From positions 185,511-249,510 of the forward strand of contig JANWKT010000007.1 of the NCBI GenBank assembly GCA_025451235.1: a DNA stretch of 64,000 bases, read 5' to 3'. The DNA comes from Flavobacteriales bacterium (GTDB taxonomy: Bacteria > Bacteroidota > Bacteroidia > CAIKAF01). The notes beneath the pieces are model-generated. The model saw only the letters and a list, made by a program, of their open reading frames with translations, searched no databases and had not been told where the DNA came from. Position 1 is the first letter of the stretch. Each line of letters opens with the position of its first letter. This document shows positions 33,946 through 41,636 of this stretch, piece by piece. A program made the translations under genes and the position numbers.

Positions 33946-33977
33946 TTTGTAAGTTTTATTTAAATTATTTATCTTTG
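33946..33977 (+). promoter_or_regulatory. Promoter of tRNA-Arg
   Basis: TTTG (33946-33949), 20-bp spacer, TATCTTTG (33970-33977), ending 13 bp ahead of the tRNA. This is a near-consensus Bacteroidota promoter. Confidence 0.8.
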
Positions 33978-33990
33978 CCCTCCTTAACCC

Positions 33991-34064
33991 GGTCCGGTAG
34001 CTCAGCTGGATAGAGCAACAGATTTCTAATCTGTAGGTCATAGGTTCGAATCCTATCCGGATCA
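33991..34064 (+). tRNA. tRNA-Arg (anticodon TCT)
   Basis: Cloverleaf: acceptor GGTCCGG with CCGGATC, D arm AGCTCAGCTGGATAGAGC, anticodon stem ACAGA/TCTGT with loop TTTCTAA (anticodon TCT, reads AGA/AGG), T arm ATAGG TTCGAAT CCTAT, discriminator A. CCA is not encoded. The 74-nt length is normal. Confidence 0.97.
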
Positions 34065-34093
34065 CTTGATGATCAAACTCACAGGATCATCTG

Positions 34094-34140
34094 AAAACAT
34101 AAATGCCCACAAAGCTTGCTTGAGTGGGCATTTATGTTTT
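34094..34140. terminator. Long palindrome / bidirectional terminator after tRNA-Arg
   Basis: AAAACATAAATGCCCAC (34094-34110) and GTGGGCATTTATGTTTT (34124-34140) form a perfect 17-bp stem; the loop is AAAGCTTGCTTGA. A and T outer arms fit a bidirectional terminator. The loop core resembles the loops of palindromes after tRNA-Pro and tRNA-Ser. Confidence 0.85.
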
Positions 34141-34237
34141 TGGATAAGATTTTTTTATTGAAGTCCGTTTGCTTTGATTTCAATAATACCAAATATCAGA
34201 ACTGAAAAAAATAGTAATTTTCCTTCAAATTTATGCC

Positions 34238-35215
34238 TTGAAGGATTTCCTGATCTTTATCCGTGCAGGTATGTTGCCACTCACCATGTTCGTTCCAGTT
34301 CTGGGGTACTGGTGTGGTGTTGAAGGATTGGGTGATGGAAAAACCATTGCGTTGCTGTTATGCATTGGAGCAGCTGCCCATATTTTCGGTTTTGGATTAA
34401 ATGATATTGTAGACAAGGATATTGACAAGCATGCCAGCTATAGGAGCGATAGTCCATTGGTGAGTGGGAAATATAAAATACAGGGGGCTTGGGTTGTGGT
34501 TTTATTACAACTTCCGATCATGTTCATCTGCTATCATGTAGGAGGGGATCATGCAAGAAAGTTTTATGGTGATGTATTTTTATTGTTATCTATTTTACTC
34601 AGTGTTGTCTACAATTCTTTTAGCAAGAAAGGGTTTGTGAAAAAATGGATCGCTGAGATTTCGTTAGCATTGTCCATAACCTTCTTATGCCTGGCGGGTA
34701 GTTATATGTATAAATATGAAGTAAGCGTTCCAACCGTTTTGTTTGCAGGGTCGTTTGGTCTGGTCTTGCTCTCTGTGAATAGCCTTGGGAGTGGTCTCAA
34801 AGACCTGAAAACCGATCTGGAAGCAGGAGGCAAGAGTTTTGTGATCGAAAATGGGGCCAGAATGATTGGAGAAGATCAAATCTTTATACCCAGGCGGCTA
34901 AAGATCTTTGGATTCGCATTGCAATGTCTGTTGGTGGTTAACTTCGCTGCGTATCACCAAAGTTTACAATTGGTTGGCCTGATCTCGTTGGTCCCCCTTT
35001 TATTTTTGGTCTTCGGTTTTTTTCATTTAAACCTGTTGCTTTCACAGAAAACCCTGAGTATGCTCCATAAAAAGGGACCGCTGTTATACGGTTATTTCAA
35101 TCTCATTGCACTCATTTTATTGGAACTACCTGTTCTACCCATCGCCTCGATCATTTTCCTTTTAATTGGTCTGCAATTGATTTTTTTGTATTTTAGATAT
35201 AAATATTTTACCTAA
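34238..35215 (+). CDS. UbiA-family prenyltransferase
   Basis: 325 residues from a TTG; no upstream in-frame ATG is available, and an ATG at 34271 would remove the first helix's arginine. About eight to nine transmembrane helices with the two Asp-rich motifs of the family: NDIVDKDIDKH near residue 60 and GLKDLKTDLEAGG near 190. These bind the prenyl diphosphate through magnesium at the membrane. The substrate is unclear; it is similar in size to the EboC/UbiA-like subgroup rather than to UbiA, MenA or COQ2 proper, and the rest of an ebo cluster is absent. It is followed by a short cysteine-rich peptide gene. Confidence 0.8.
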   Translation: MKDFLIFIRAGMLPLTMFVPVLGYWCGVEGLGDGKTIALLLCIGAAAHIFGFGLNDIVDKDIDKHASYRSDSPLVSGKYKIQGAWVVVLLQLPIMFICYHVGGDHARKFYGDVFLLLSILLSVVYNSFSKKGFVKKWIAEISLALSITFLCLAGSYMYKYEVSVPTVLFAGSFGLVLLSVNSLGSGLKDLKTDLEAGGKSFVIENGARMIGEDQIFIPRRLKIFGFALQCLLVVNFAAYHQSLQLVGLISLVPLLFLVFGFFHLNLLLSQKTLSMLHKKGPLLYGYFNLIALILLELPVLPIASIIFLLIGLQLIFLYFRYKYFT

Positions 35216-35244
35216 TCTTTTGAAACGACAAGTAGCTGGAAGGA

Positions 35245-35370
35245 ATGATCGGATGCAGCAAATCCTATCAGCTTAAAACACAGGGTAGAACCTTAGGTTT
35301 TATGGGGATCTTTATTCCCTTGGATAGCTGCGGAAACGCTTGTGGTAATGGTTGCGATAATAGTTGTTAA
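35245..35370 (+). CDS. Short cysteine-rich peptide (41 residues)
   Basis: An ATG at 35245, preceded by AGGA, opens a 41-residue frame: MIGCSKSYQLKTQGRTL, then GFMGIFIPLDS, ending SCGNACGNGCDNSC. The tail has four cysteines spaced C-x3-C-x3-C-x3-C, with a further Cys at position 4. I know no family. It lies 29 bp after the UbiA-type gene and 6 bp before the SixA-like gene, on the same strand. Possible roles are a metal-binding peptide or a post-translationally modified peptide. The frame is short, but the cysteine pattern and tight spacing argue that it is real. Confidence 0.55.
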   Translation: MIGCSKSYQLKTQGRTLGFMGIFIPLDSCGNACGNGCDNSC

Positions 35371-35376
35371 ACGCTG

Positions 35377-36000
35377 ATGATAAAAAAATATATACTATTG
35401 GTTCTATTCATTGCAATATCTGCTTATATTGGCTTTACGACTAGTATTCCAGCAATGAGCACCGAAAATGAATTTCAATCTGGTTCACCCACCAAAACCT
35501 TGTACATTGTTCGTCATGCCAAATCAGACCATACAAATTCGAATTTAGTCGATTTCGATCGGCCATTGGAGAAAAAGGGGGAAGAAAATGCAAAAACGGT
35601 GGGAGAACTCCTGAAAAGAAAAAAAGTAGAATTAGATCTTATTATTTCCAGTCCATCCAAACGGACCTATGAAACTGCAAGGATCATTTGTGGTGAAATT
35701 GATTTTAATATACAGAATGTAACCTGGGATTCTACCATTTACGGATGTACGCTGCAGCAATATGTAGATGTGCTGAAATCGGTCAATGATGATCATGACT
35801 GTATCATGGTGATTGGTCACAATCCTGCCACCACACATGTTGCAAATCTCCTGCAAAACGAGAAAGCGATATCCGAAGTCCCTACAGCCGGTATCGTTGC
35901 CATAGAATTCAAGATTTCCAGTTGGAAAGAGATTGGAAAGAAACCAGGAAAACTCCTGTTTTTTTACGACCCGGATGATATCACGAAAAACTCAGATTAA
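35377..36000 (+). CDS. SixA-like histidine phosphatase with N-terminal helix
   Basis: 207 residues. An N-terminal hydrophobic segment (YILLVLFIAISAYIGFTT) is followed by a branch-2-type histidine phosphatase domain: TLYIVRHAKSDH holds the catalytic RH dyad, LIISSPSKRTYETARII the second Arg, and VIGHNPATTHVANLL the catalytic His. The SixA subgroup removes phosphate from histidine-phosphorylated proteins; with an export signal the substrate would differ. It is 6 bp downstream of the cysteine-rich peptide, so the three genes from 34238 could be one operon. A terminator follows. Confidence 0.85.
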   Translation: MIKKYILLVLFIAISAYIGFTTSIPAMSTENEFQSGSPTKTLYIVRHAKSDHTNSNLVDFDRPLEKKGEENAKTVGELLKRKKVELDLIISSPSKRTYETARIICGEIDFNIQNVTWDSTIYGCTLQQYVDVLKSVNDDHDCIMVIGHNPATTHVANLLQNEKAISEVPTAGIVAIEFKISSWKEIGKKPGKLLFFYDPDDITKNSD

Positions 36001-36003
36001 ATA

Positions 36004-36058
36004 AAAAAAGGCTCAACTTTCGTTGAGCCTTTTGATGTTCTGTCGGGGTGGCAGGATT
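36004..36058 (-). repeat. Truncated tRNA-Pro 3' end plus terminator, direct repeat copy 1
   Basis: A perfect 55-bp copy of 36178-36232: the terminator hairpin, a spacer and the last 16 nt of tRNA-Pro (from discriminator into the T arm). Beyond 36058 similarity to the tRNA stops abruptly. This is an arrangement like an att site or a partial gene duplication. Confidence 0.85.
36006..36033. terminator. Terminator T1 (after sixA-like gene; duplicate of T2)
   Basis: AAAAGGCTCAAC (36006-36017), loop TTTC, GTTGAGCCTTTT (36022-36033). It is part of a 55-bp sequence repeated exactly at 36178-36232 and works in both directions. Confidence 0.85.
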
Positions 36059-36081
36059 ACTTCGCTACGCTTCGTGATCCT
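36054..36081. repeat. GGATTACTTCG / CTTCGTGATCC repeat
   Basis: AGGATTACTTCG and CTTCGTGATCCT enclose CTACG. The reverse complement GGATCACGAAG..GAAGTAATCC matches the two repeats at 38093 and 38190. Confidence 0.55.
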
Positions 36082-36125
36082 ATAGGGGCGACTTCCGTAA
36101 CACCAAAAGCATTCTCCAATGTAGC

Positions 36126-36183
36126 TTTTTTACTTTGTACCATGTTCTTAAGCAAAGCTTAGAACATGGTACAAAGTAAAAAA
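36126..36183. repeat. Long palindrome downstream of tRNA-Pro
   Basis: Perfect 23-bp arms TTTTTTACTTTGTACCATG with TTCT (36126-36148) and their complement (36161-36183), enclosing TAAGCAAAGCTT, which can extend the stem by five pairs (TAAGC/GCTTA) after a one-base bulge. Ends are T6/A6. On the tRNA-Pro strand the loop reads AAGCTTTGCTTA. Confidence 0.85.
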
Positions 36184-36207
36184 GGCTCAACTTTCGTTGA
36201 GCCTTTT
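36180..36207 (-). terminator. Terminator T2 of tRNA-Pro
   Basis: AAAAGGCTCAAC, loop, GTTGAGCCTTTT, read on the minus strand directly 3' of tRNA-Pro with a T tract continuing into the palindrome. Identical to T1. Confidence 0.85.
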
Positions 36208-36216
36208 GATGTTCTG

Positions 36217-36290
36217 TCGGGGTGGCAGGATTCGAACCTACGACCTCCTGCTCCCAAAGCAGGCGCGATACCGGGCTACGCTACACCCCG
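36217..36290 (-). tRNA. tRNA-Pro (anticodon TGG)
   Basis: Acceptor CGGGGTG/CACCCCG, D arm TAGCGTAGCCCGGTATCGCG, anticodon stem CCTGC/GCAGG with loop TTTGGGA (anticodon TGG), T arm GTAGG TTCGAAT CCTGC, discriminator A; CCA not encoded. 74 nt. Both the 3' end and the first 11 nt are duplicated next to the gene. Confidence 0.97.
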
Positions 36291-36350
36291 AACATTTTTT
36301 TGTCAAGGTGTAGCTGCTACACCCCGAACATTTTTTTTTGTCAAGGTGTA
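36280..36350 (-). repeat. Tandem duplicate of tRNA-Pro 5' end and leader
   Basis: Copy a (36280-36312) and copy b (36316-36350) each contain GCTACACCCCGAAC, a T run of 7 or 9, then GTCAAGGTGTA. Copy a includes the real first 11 nt of tRNA-Pro (CGGGGTGTAGC); copy b repeats that 11-mer without the rest of the tRNA. GCTACACC and GGTGTAGC alternate and can pair. Confidence 0.8.
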
Positions 36351-36469
36351 ATTACTGCACCCTGAATTTAAAAGAACTTCCCTTTTTAAAGGAGTGCAAA
36401 TGTAGTAGATTTTGGATTTGTATGCAAATTTATTTTGGAACCACGTTCTCCGCAGCGCAAGAGCTTACG

Positions 36470-37603
36470 TTACTTGATAATCCTTACCACCTTCTCGGTA
36501 AAATGATTACCATTCGTTATTGCCACTGAAAGTACATACATGCCATTAGCGATGGGTGATATATCCCATGTAATTGTATTAGAGCCCTGGATCAATTTAA
36601 AAATTTGAGTCGAAATAACCAGTCCTGTTGAATTGTATAATGTACACTTGATATTTTCTTCCTCATTTCCTGATACGAAAATGATGAGTTGTTCATTCAA
36701 CCAGGATGCCTTGACTGGAGTATTGAATTCCGGGCTATAATTAACTGTAACCGGACCAAATACTTCCATTTTTCCATCATAATCATATTGTACAATGCGG
36801 TAATAATTCAATCCAATATAAGGGTTTTCATCAATAAAAGAATAATCATGTTGAATATTCGAATTACCAGCACCCACTATCCTGGCCATTGAAGCATAGT
36901 GGATCCCATCTGGAGAATGCTCAACCAGGAAATAATCGTTGTTGGTCTCCGTAAGCGTTTTCCATGTAAGTGCTATCTCATCCTTCCGTTGCTCCGCCTT
37001 TAACTCCGTTAGTTGTACCGGAAGTACCATATCATAGCAAATGGTCATTCTTATATGGTCGATAAACGATCTAATGGTATCGGCGCAGCTATAGTCGATA
37101 GATGCAAATATAACACCGAAGTTAGCTGCATTCACTTCTGCAGGGGTCCAGGTGGTACCCCATAGATCGGTGCATCCCCCGTACGTTTCGTAAGTATCGG
37201 TCCAGGGCCATGAAGTCCATAAGGTAGCATGATTTGTACCGATGGGAATTCCAGCTTTTATCAGATATAACTGGTTATCCTGCACATTCGAGCCAAAATC
37301 GCTTCTTTTTTCAATATCTACTATAATTCCTGTGATCGTTGCTGCGGCTGGAATAGTAAATCCGAAATTGGTTGAATTCAGGCAATTGGTATTATCGTCA
37401 TAACAAGGTCCATGCACAGCTACCGCGTAGGAATTATTAGAACTCATTACGTTCACCGCAGGTGTATAGGGTACAAAAGAGGGAATAAAAGCACAGGTAA
37501 CCGCTACTGCGCTACCTGGGTTATTTGGCCCCTGGGTAAGCTGCGCAGCTGCACTAAGTGTTATCATCAACCATGCAGAAATGGAAAAAATGAGTTTTTT
37601 CAT
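36470..37603 (-). CDS. T9SS type A cargo protein
   Basis: 377 residues. A signal peptide (LIFSISAWLMITLSAAAQ) leads to a disulfide-bearing region (CFGHGPCYDDNTNC-like, in the sequence HGPCYDDNTNCLNSTNFG) resembling a jelly-roll carbohydrate-binding module. A fibronectin-like block (VEHSPDGIHYASMARIVG .. NYYRIVQYDYDG) and a type A sorting domain ending VLSVAITNGNHFTEKVVRII follow. It is secreted through Sec and then T9SS. No enzyme motif is visible. It is convergent with nothing and lies between tRNA-Pro and tRNA-Ser. Confidence 0.8.
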   Translation of the reverse strand: MKKLIFSISAWLMITLSAAAQLTQGPNNPGSAVAVTCAFIPSFVPYTPAVNVMSSNNSYAVAVHGPCYDDNTNCLNSTNFGFTIPAAATITGIIVDIEKRSDFGSNVQDNQLYLIKAGIPIGTNHATLWTSWPWTDTYETYGGCTDLWGTTWTPAEVNAANFGVIFASIDYSCADTIRSFIDHIRMTICYDMVLPVQLTELKAEQRKDEIALTWKTLTETNNDYFLVEHSPDGIHYASMARIVGAGNSNIQHDYSFIDENPYIGLNYYRIVQYDYDGKMEVFGPVTVNYSPEFNTPVKASWLNEQLIIFVSGNEEENIKCTLYNSTGLVISTQIFKLIQGSNTITWDISPIANGMYVLSVAITNGNHFTEKVVRIIK

Positions 37604-37824
37604 GAACTTGTTGGGTCCTCTGTTAAGAACAAAGTTCTCTATTTATCACAATAAAAAACTGATCTCTTCTTAAATTTAGTAATATTTTTCTTTTTTTTAG
37701 AATTGCTTTTCTGTTCACATCATAACTGGGTGGCTTATCCGTGCCAGCATAGCTGGAAGCCCAAGTACAGCTAATCGTCAAACCTCCGGGTTTTCCGCCT
37801 CCGGCGGGGCACAGCGGCGTTTAA

Positions 37825-37855
37825 TTTGCAAAAGATAGTTTTCTTACTAACTTTG
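37825..37855 (+). promoter_or_regulatory. Promoter of tRNA-Ser
   Basis: TTTG (37825-37828), 19-bp spacer, TAACTTTG (37848-37855), 18 bp before the tRNA. Exact Bacteroidota consensus. Confidence 0.85.
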
Positions 37856-37873
37856 CAATCCCATAAAACTCAC

Positions 37874-37963
<90 letters not shown>

Positions 37964-37964
37964 A

Positions 37965-38073
37965 AACTTTTACAAGCCCCGAAAGGGGCTTTTTTTATAG
38001 GATATATGCATGTTTGAGCTTGTTCAAACATGCATATATCCTATAAAAAGAAACCTCTGGTTGTAAAAGTTTT
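37965..38073. repeat. Nested palindromes and terminator after tRNA-Ser
   Basis: Three layers: outer arms AAACTTTTACAA (from about 37964) and TTGTAAAAGTTT (from 38061); a standard terminator AAGCCCC/GGGGCTT with seven T residues (37975-37996); and a perfect 22-bp palindrome TATAGGATATATGCATGTTTGA with its complement around loop GCTTGT (about 37997-38046). The palindrome directly continues the T tract. Confidence 0.85.
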
Positions 38074-38079
38074 GATTCG

Positions 38080-38218
38080 CCTCCCCCACTAGGGATCACG
38101 AAGTAACCCCCATCCTATCTTACTCTGGATGGAAGACAAGAAAATAAAAGAAAACCTCCGTTTTCAAAATCTTGATCCTCCCCCATCAGGGGATCACGAA
38201 GTAATCCCTGTCCTACCT
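38080..38218. repeat. Two copies of a CCTCCCCCA..GGATCACGAAGTAA repeat
   Basis: Copy 1 (38080-38119) and copy 2 (38177-38218) share CCTCCCCCA, GGGATCACGAAGTAA and a following ATCCT or GTCCTA. A related inverted copy lies at 36054. Between and after them the interval to 38339 holds only the promoter of the next gene. Confidence 0.6.
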
Positions 38219-38303
38219 GCGCATGAGCATCGGTTTGAAAATGGCCCGATAAAGCCACAAAAATATCTACCTCTAAATCTTTGGCTGCCACGTATAAATA
38301 AAT

Positions 38304-38311
38304 TAAGTTTG
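38304..38311 (+). promoter_or_regulatory. Promoter -7 element for the ABC importer operon
   Basis: TAAGTTTG with TTG at 38281-38283 (20-bp spacing), ending 28 bp before the ATG at 38340. Confidence 0.55.
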
Positions 38312-38339
38312 TGAATACGATCCAATACTACATCTCAAA

Positions 38340-40190
38340 ATGATACAGCGGCTATGTATTTTTACTTTATCGGTTTTTTTTCTCGTTGCTTGCGGAACTA
38401 AAAAACCAGGTCAAAATGGAAATCCAAATGACTCTACCTCTATCAAAGCTTATCGTGAAAATCCAGATGCTACCCAATGCGAACCCAACTGGTCAAAAGA
38501 CAATATAGTGGTGAACCATTGGCTTAATGAGCCTCCTACCCTCCACCCTACCAACGAATATACATCCAATCGCAATTTTGTTTTCGGTTATATCCACTCA
38601 TATTTACTTTTAGTCGACTTGCGTACTTTAGAATTAAAACCGGATTTGGTAAAAGCACTACCCACCATCTCGGCTGATGGACTTACATACGATTTCGAAT
38701 TGAAAGATGGCATTAGCTGGGATGATGGCAGCCCCATTACATCAGAAGATGTGATATTCACTTATAAGGCCAATTCATGTGGATTGATCAACAATGCTTT
38801 TGCAAAACCATATATTGAAAGTTTATTAGATGTAAAAGCCGTACAAGGAAGCAATACAAAATTTCAATTTATTCTAAAGGAAAAATATATCCTCAATGAT
38901 TATTTGTCTACCTACTTCCCGATCATGCAGCGAAAAGTGTACGATCCAACAAATGTTTTGGCAAAATATTCTCTGGCAACGCTAAGAAAAGTAGAGGAAA
39001 TTACGGTTATCAATGAAATGACAGCATGGGCAGAAAAAATGAATGGTCCCACCTATGGAATTGAAGTAGCAAATATTTCCGGAGCAGGTCCATATAAGTT
39101 AGAATCCTGGGAAAAAGGGCAAACGATGGTATTGGTAAAGAAAAAAGATCATTGGTCTGCAAAGCAAGATCAATCCATGCTACAATATGCCTGTTATCCC
39201 GATAAGATCATTTTTAAAATGGTTGCAGATGAAAATGCGGTAAAGATAGAAGCCAATAACCAGAGTATTGATGTAAGTACTTTTCTTACCACCAAAGCAT
39301 TGCTCGACCTTGAGAAAAATCCTGAGTTCACCAAGAACTATCATTTCGGATATTTGCCCGCTTATAACTCCACCTATCTCATGATGAATTGTAAACCGGA
39401 TGGAGTAAACCATAAAAATTTCTTTACAGATAAAAAAGTACGCCAGGCCATGGCGTATCTTACTCCGGTGGAAGATGTGATCAAAGTAGTTTATTTTGGA
39501 AAAGCAGATCGGCTGGTGGGACCTATGCATCCCAATAAAAAAGGGTTCAATAAAACTTTAACCCCTATACCCTTGGATATTGATAAAGCCAACGCTTTGT
39601 TGGATGAGGCCGGTTGGAAAGATACGGATGGAGACAATATCCGTGATAAAATGATTGATGGGAAGAAAGAAAAATTCGAATTCAAGCTCATGTATCCTAC
39701 CGATTCACCGGTTGCAATGGATATTGCCGACCTTGTTATGGAGTCTATGAAAAAAGCCATGATCAGCATTATCCCGGATGGAATGCCGATGGGAGAATTG
39801 GTTCCCAAAGCAACGGTTCATGATTTCGACATGACTTTCTTTGCATTTGGCCAATCAGCCTTGCCTGATGATTTTAAACAACTATGGGGGACTGGGTCAT
39901 GGACCAGCAATGGATCTAACCTTAGCGGCTTTGGAAATGCCCAATCGGATGCATTGATCGATTCTATGAATGTGGAATTAGATTGGAACAAACGAATTCC
40001 TATGATGCACCGTTTCCAGAAAATGGTATATGATGAACAGCCGGTTATTTTCTTCATGGCATCCAACCGGAAGATCATGATCCATAAAAGGTTTGGAAAT
40101 GCTACGATGTATTACGAAAGACCCGGGGTAATGCTCAATAATCTTAAATTACTTTGTAGCCCTGCTAATGGTACCTCTAATGTTCAATAA
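38340..40190 (+). CDS. ABC substrate-binding lipoprotein (oligopeptide type)
   Basis: 616 residues. Lipobox LVAC ends the signal peptide (ILFTLSVFFLVAC-like FTLSVFFLVAC). SBP_bac_5 features: VVNHWLNEPPTLHPTNEYTSNR, LVKALPTISADGLTYDFELKDG, ISGAGPYKLESWEKGQTMVLVKK and VRQAMAYLTPVEDVI. The protein is longer than standard DppA/OppA (about 530 residues). The stop codon abuts the permease start, so it leads a three-gene operon. The likely substrate is a peptide; this is not proved by sequence. Confidence 0.9.
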   Translation: MIQRLCIFTLSVFFLVACGTKKPGQNGNPNDSTSIKAYRENPDATQCEPNWSKDNIVVNHWLNEPPTLHPTNEYTSNRNFVFGYIHSYLLLVDLRTLELKPDLVKALPTISADGLTYDFELKDGISWDDGSPITSEDVIFTYKANSCGLINNAFAKPYIESLLDVKAVQGSNTKFQFILKEKYILNDYLSTYFPIMQRKVYDPTNVLAKYSLATLRKVEEITVINEMTAWAEKMNGPTYGIEVANISGAGPYKLESWEKGQTMVLVKKKDHWSAKQDQSMLQYACYPDKIIFKMVADENAVKIEANNQSIDVSTFLTTKALLDLEKNPEFTKNYHFGYLPAYNSTYLMMNCKPDGVNHKNFFTDKKVRQAMAYLTPVEDVIKVVYFGKADRLVGPMHPNKKGFNKTLTPIPLDIDKANALLDEAGWKDTDGDNIRDKMIDGKKEKFEFKLMYPTDSPVAMDIADLVMESMKKAMISIIPDGMPMGELVPKATVHDFDMTFFAFGQSALPDDFKQLWGTGSWTSNGSNLSGFGNAQSDALIDSMNVELDWNKRIPMMHRFQKMVYDEQPVIFFMASNRKIMIHKRFGNATMYYERPGVMLNNLKLLCSPANGTSNVQ

Positions 40191-41636
40191 ATGAGTTTTA
40201 TTGTCAAAAGACTTCTATGGTCGATCCCCACAATATTGGCGATTGTTATAGTAGGCTTTGTTTTATTGGTATATACACCCGGTGATCCTGTAAAAACTGT
40301 TTTGAATCTATCCGACCAAGAGGATCCTCTCAAGCCCGTTTCTCCTCATATCGAAAAACAAAAAAAAGAATGGGAAGATAAGCTAGGTTTGAACTTACCT
40401 ATTTTTTATTTTACCATACAATCATCCGTTCTACCAGATACGCTTTATAAAATAACCGATAAAAAGGAAAAAGAGACCATCAGAAGTTTATGTTTATCCA
40501 CTGGCCAAACCAATATGGTGATGGACCTGAGAAGGGGTATCAAAGAATTCAAGTTGACCTGGGCAGGTGAAGTAAAGAATCTGACACCACTTGAAAAAGA
40601 TTCACTCAGTAAAGAGATGGCGGAGATCTCACATAATATCCAACTTCTTACTTATGAAACGAACAAGATCAAAATACATGAGTACATTGAAAATTTGACC
40701 ATTTTAACCCATTCAAATTTCTTTTCCAGGTCACATGGTATCATGGTTGGGATGGAGAAAGAAATTAACCTGAGATCAAGACCGGGTTTAGAAGTTTTTG
40801 CTCCCACTATCCGGTTCAATGCTAAATCCAGATTCCATCAATGGCTATTGGGCGATGGCAAATATTCAAAAGGAATTATCCGGGGTGATTTTGGGATTTC
40901 TTATGTAAGCAAAGAACCCATCCGCAATCATATTTATAAAAACCTGTTCTGGTCCGTATTGTTTTCTGGTCTGGGAATTTTATTGGCCTATCTGATCAGT
41001 ATACCCGTAGGCATTCTTTCTGCTGGTATTAACAATACTATAGTAGAAAAGCTGATTACAGTTCTGCTTTTTGCTTTGTATGCCATCCCGGTTTTTTTCA
41101 TGGGAACTTTATTGCAAACTTATCTGGCCAACGACCAATATCTTCATGTTTTTGAGCCAACCGGAATTAAGCCGGTAAGAGGGTTTGATCCTGATGCCAA
41201 TTTAATAGAGCGATGGATTGTTCAACTTCGTTACATGATACTTCCTATTGTCTGCTTTACTTATGCCTCTATTGCATTTTTAAGCAGGCTTACGAAAACA
41301 TCGATGTTAGAAACCTTCAATCATCCTTATATGATGACTGCCAAAGCCAAAGGCTTGCCCTATTGGAAGATTCTCCTTAAACATTCTTTTAGAAATGCCC
41401 TGATCCCATTGATCACAGTATTTGCCAATGTCTTTCCTGTATTGGTGGGTGGATCGGTGATCATTGAAAGTATTTTTACCATTCCCGGAATGGGTACTGA
41501 AATGTTCAGCAGTTATTTTTCAGATAATATTCCCATGATCATTGGGATATTTACCTTAACTGGCATATTTACCGTAGCAGGATTTTTAATATCCGATATA
41601 TTATATGTAATCGTTGATCCGCGGATAAGAAAATGA
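40191..41636 (+). CDS. ABC permease, DppB/OppB type, enlarged
   Basis: 481 residues, compared with 310-340 for most DppB proteins. The C-terminal half has the core helices and the EAA loop region FNHPYMMTAKAKGLPYWKILLKHSFRNALIPLI. The extra length lies after helix 1 (WSIPTILAIVIVGFVLLVYTPG), as about 190 mostly charged residues (for example KKEWEDKLGLNLPIFYF). The first 45 residues and the core are of the family; the insertion likely faces the periplasm. The operon has no ATPase gene. Confidence 0.88.
   Translation: MSFIVKRLLWSIPTILAIVIVGFVLLVYTPGDPVKTVLNLSDQEDPLKPVSPHIEKQKKEWEDKLGLNLPIFYFTIQSSVLPDTLYKITDKKEKETIRSLCLSTGQTNMVMDLRRGIKEFKLTWAGEVKNLTPLEKDSLSKEMAEISHNIQLLTYETNKIKIHEYIENLTILTHSNFFSRSHGIMVGMEKEINLRSRPGLEVFAPTIRFNAKSRFHQWLLGDGKYSKGIIRGDFGISYVSKEPIRNHIYKNLFWSVLFSGLGILLAYLISIPVGILSAGINNTIVEKLITVLLFALYAIPVFFMGTLLQTYLANDQYLHVFEPTGIKPVRGFDPDANLIERWIVQLRYMILPIVCFTYASIAFLSRLTKTSMLETFNHPYMMTAKAKGLPYWKILLKHSFRNALIPLITVFANVFPVLVGGSVIIESIFTIPGMGTEMFSSYFSDNIPMIIGIFTLTGIFTVAGFLISDILYVIVDPRIRK

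Noticed and set aside
33820..34065. Minus-strand frame over tRNA-Arg with IRIGFEPMTYRLE
   Set aside because: Typical spurious translation of tRNA antisense; no promoter or homolog pattern.
36166..36351. Plus-strand frame over tRNA-Pro (SGWQDSNLRPPAPKAG)
   Set aside because: Spurious translation of the complement of tRNA-Pro and its tandem leader copy.
38129..38314. 61-residue frame rich in Pro (QNLDPPPSGDHEVIPV) after tRNA-Ser
   Set aside because: It reads through copy 2 of the GGATCACGAAGTAA repeat, has no upstream signal, and overlaps the promoter of the importer operon; not a credible gene.
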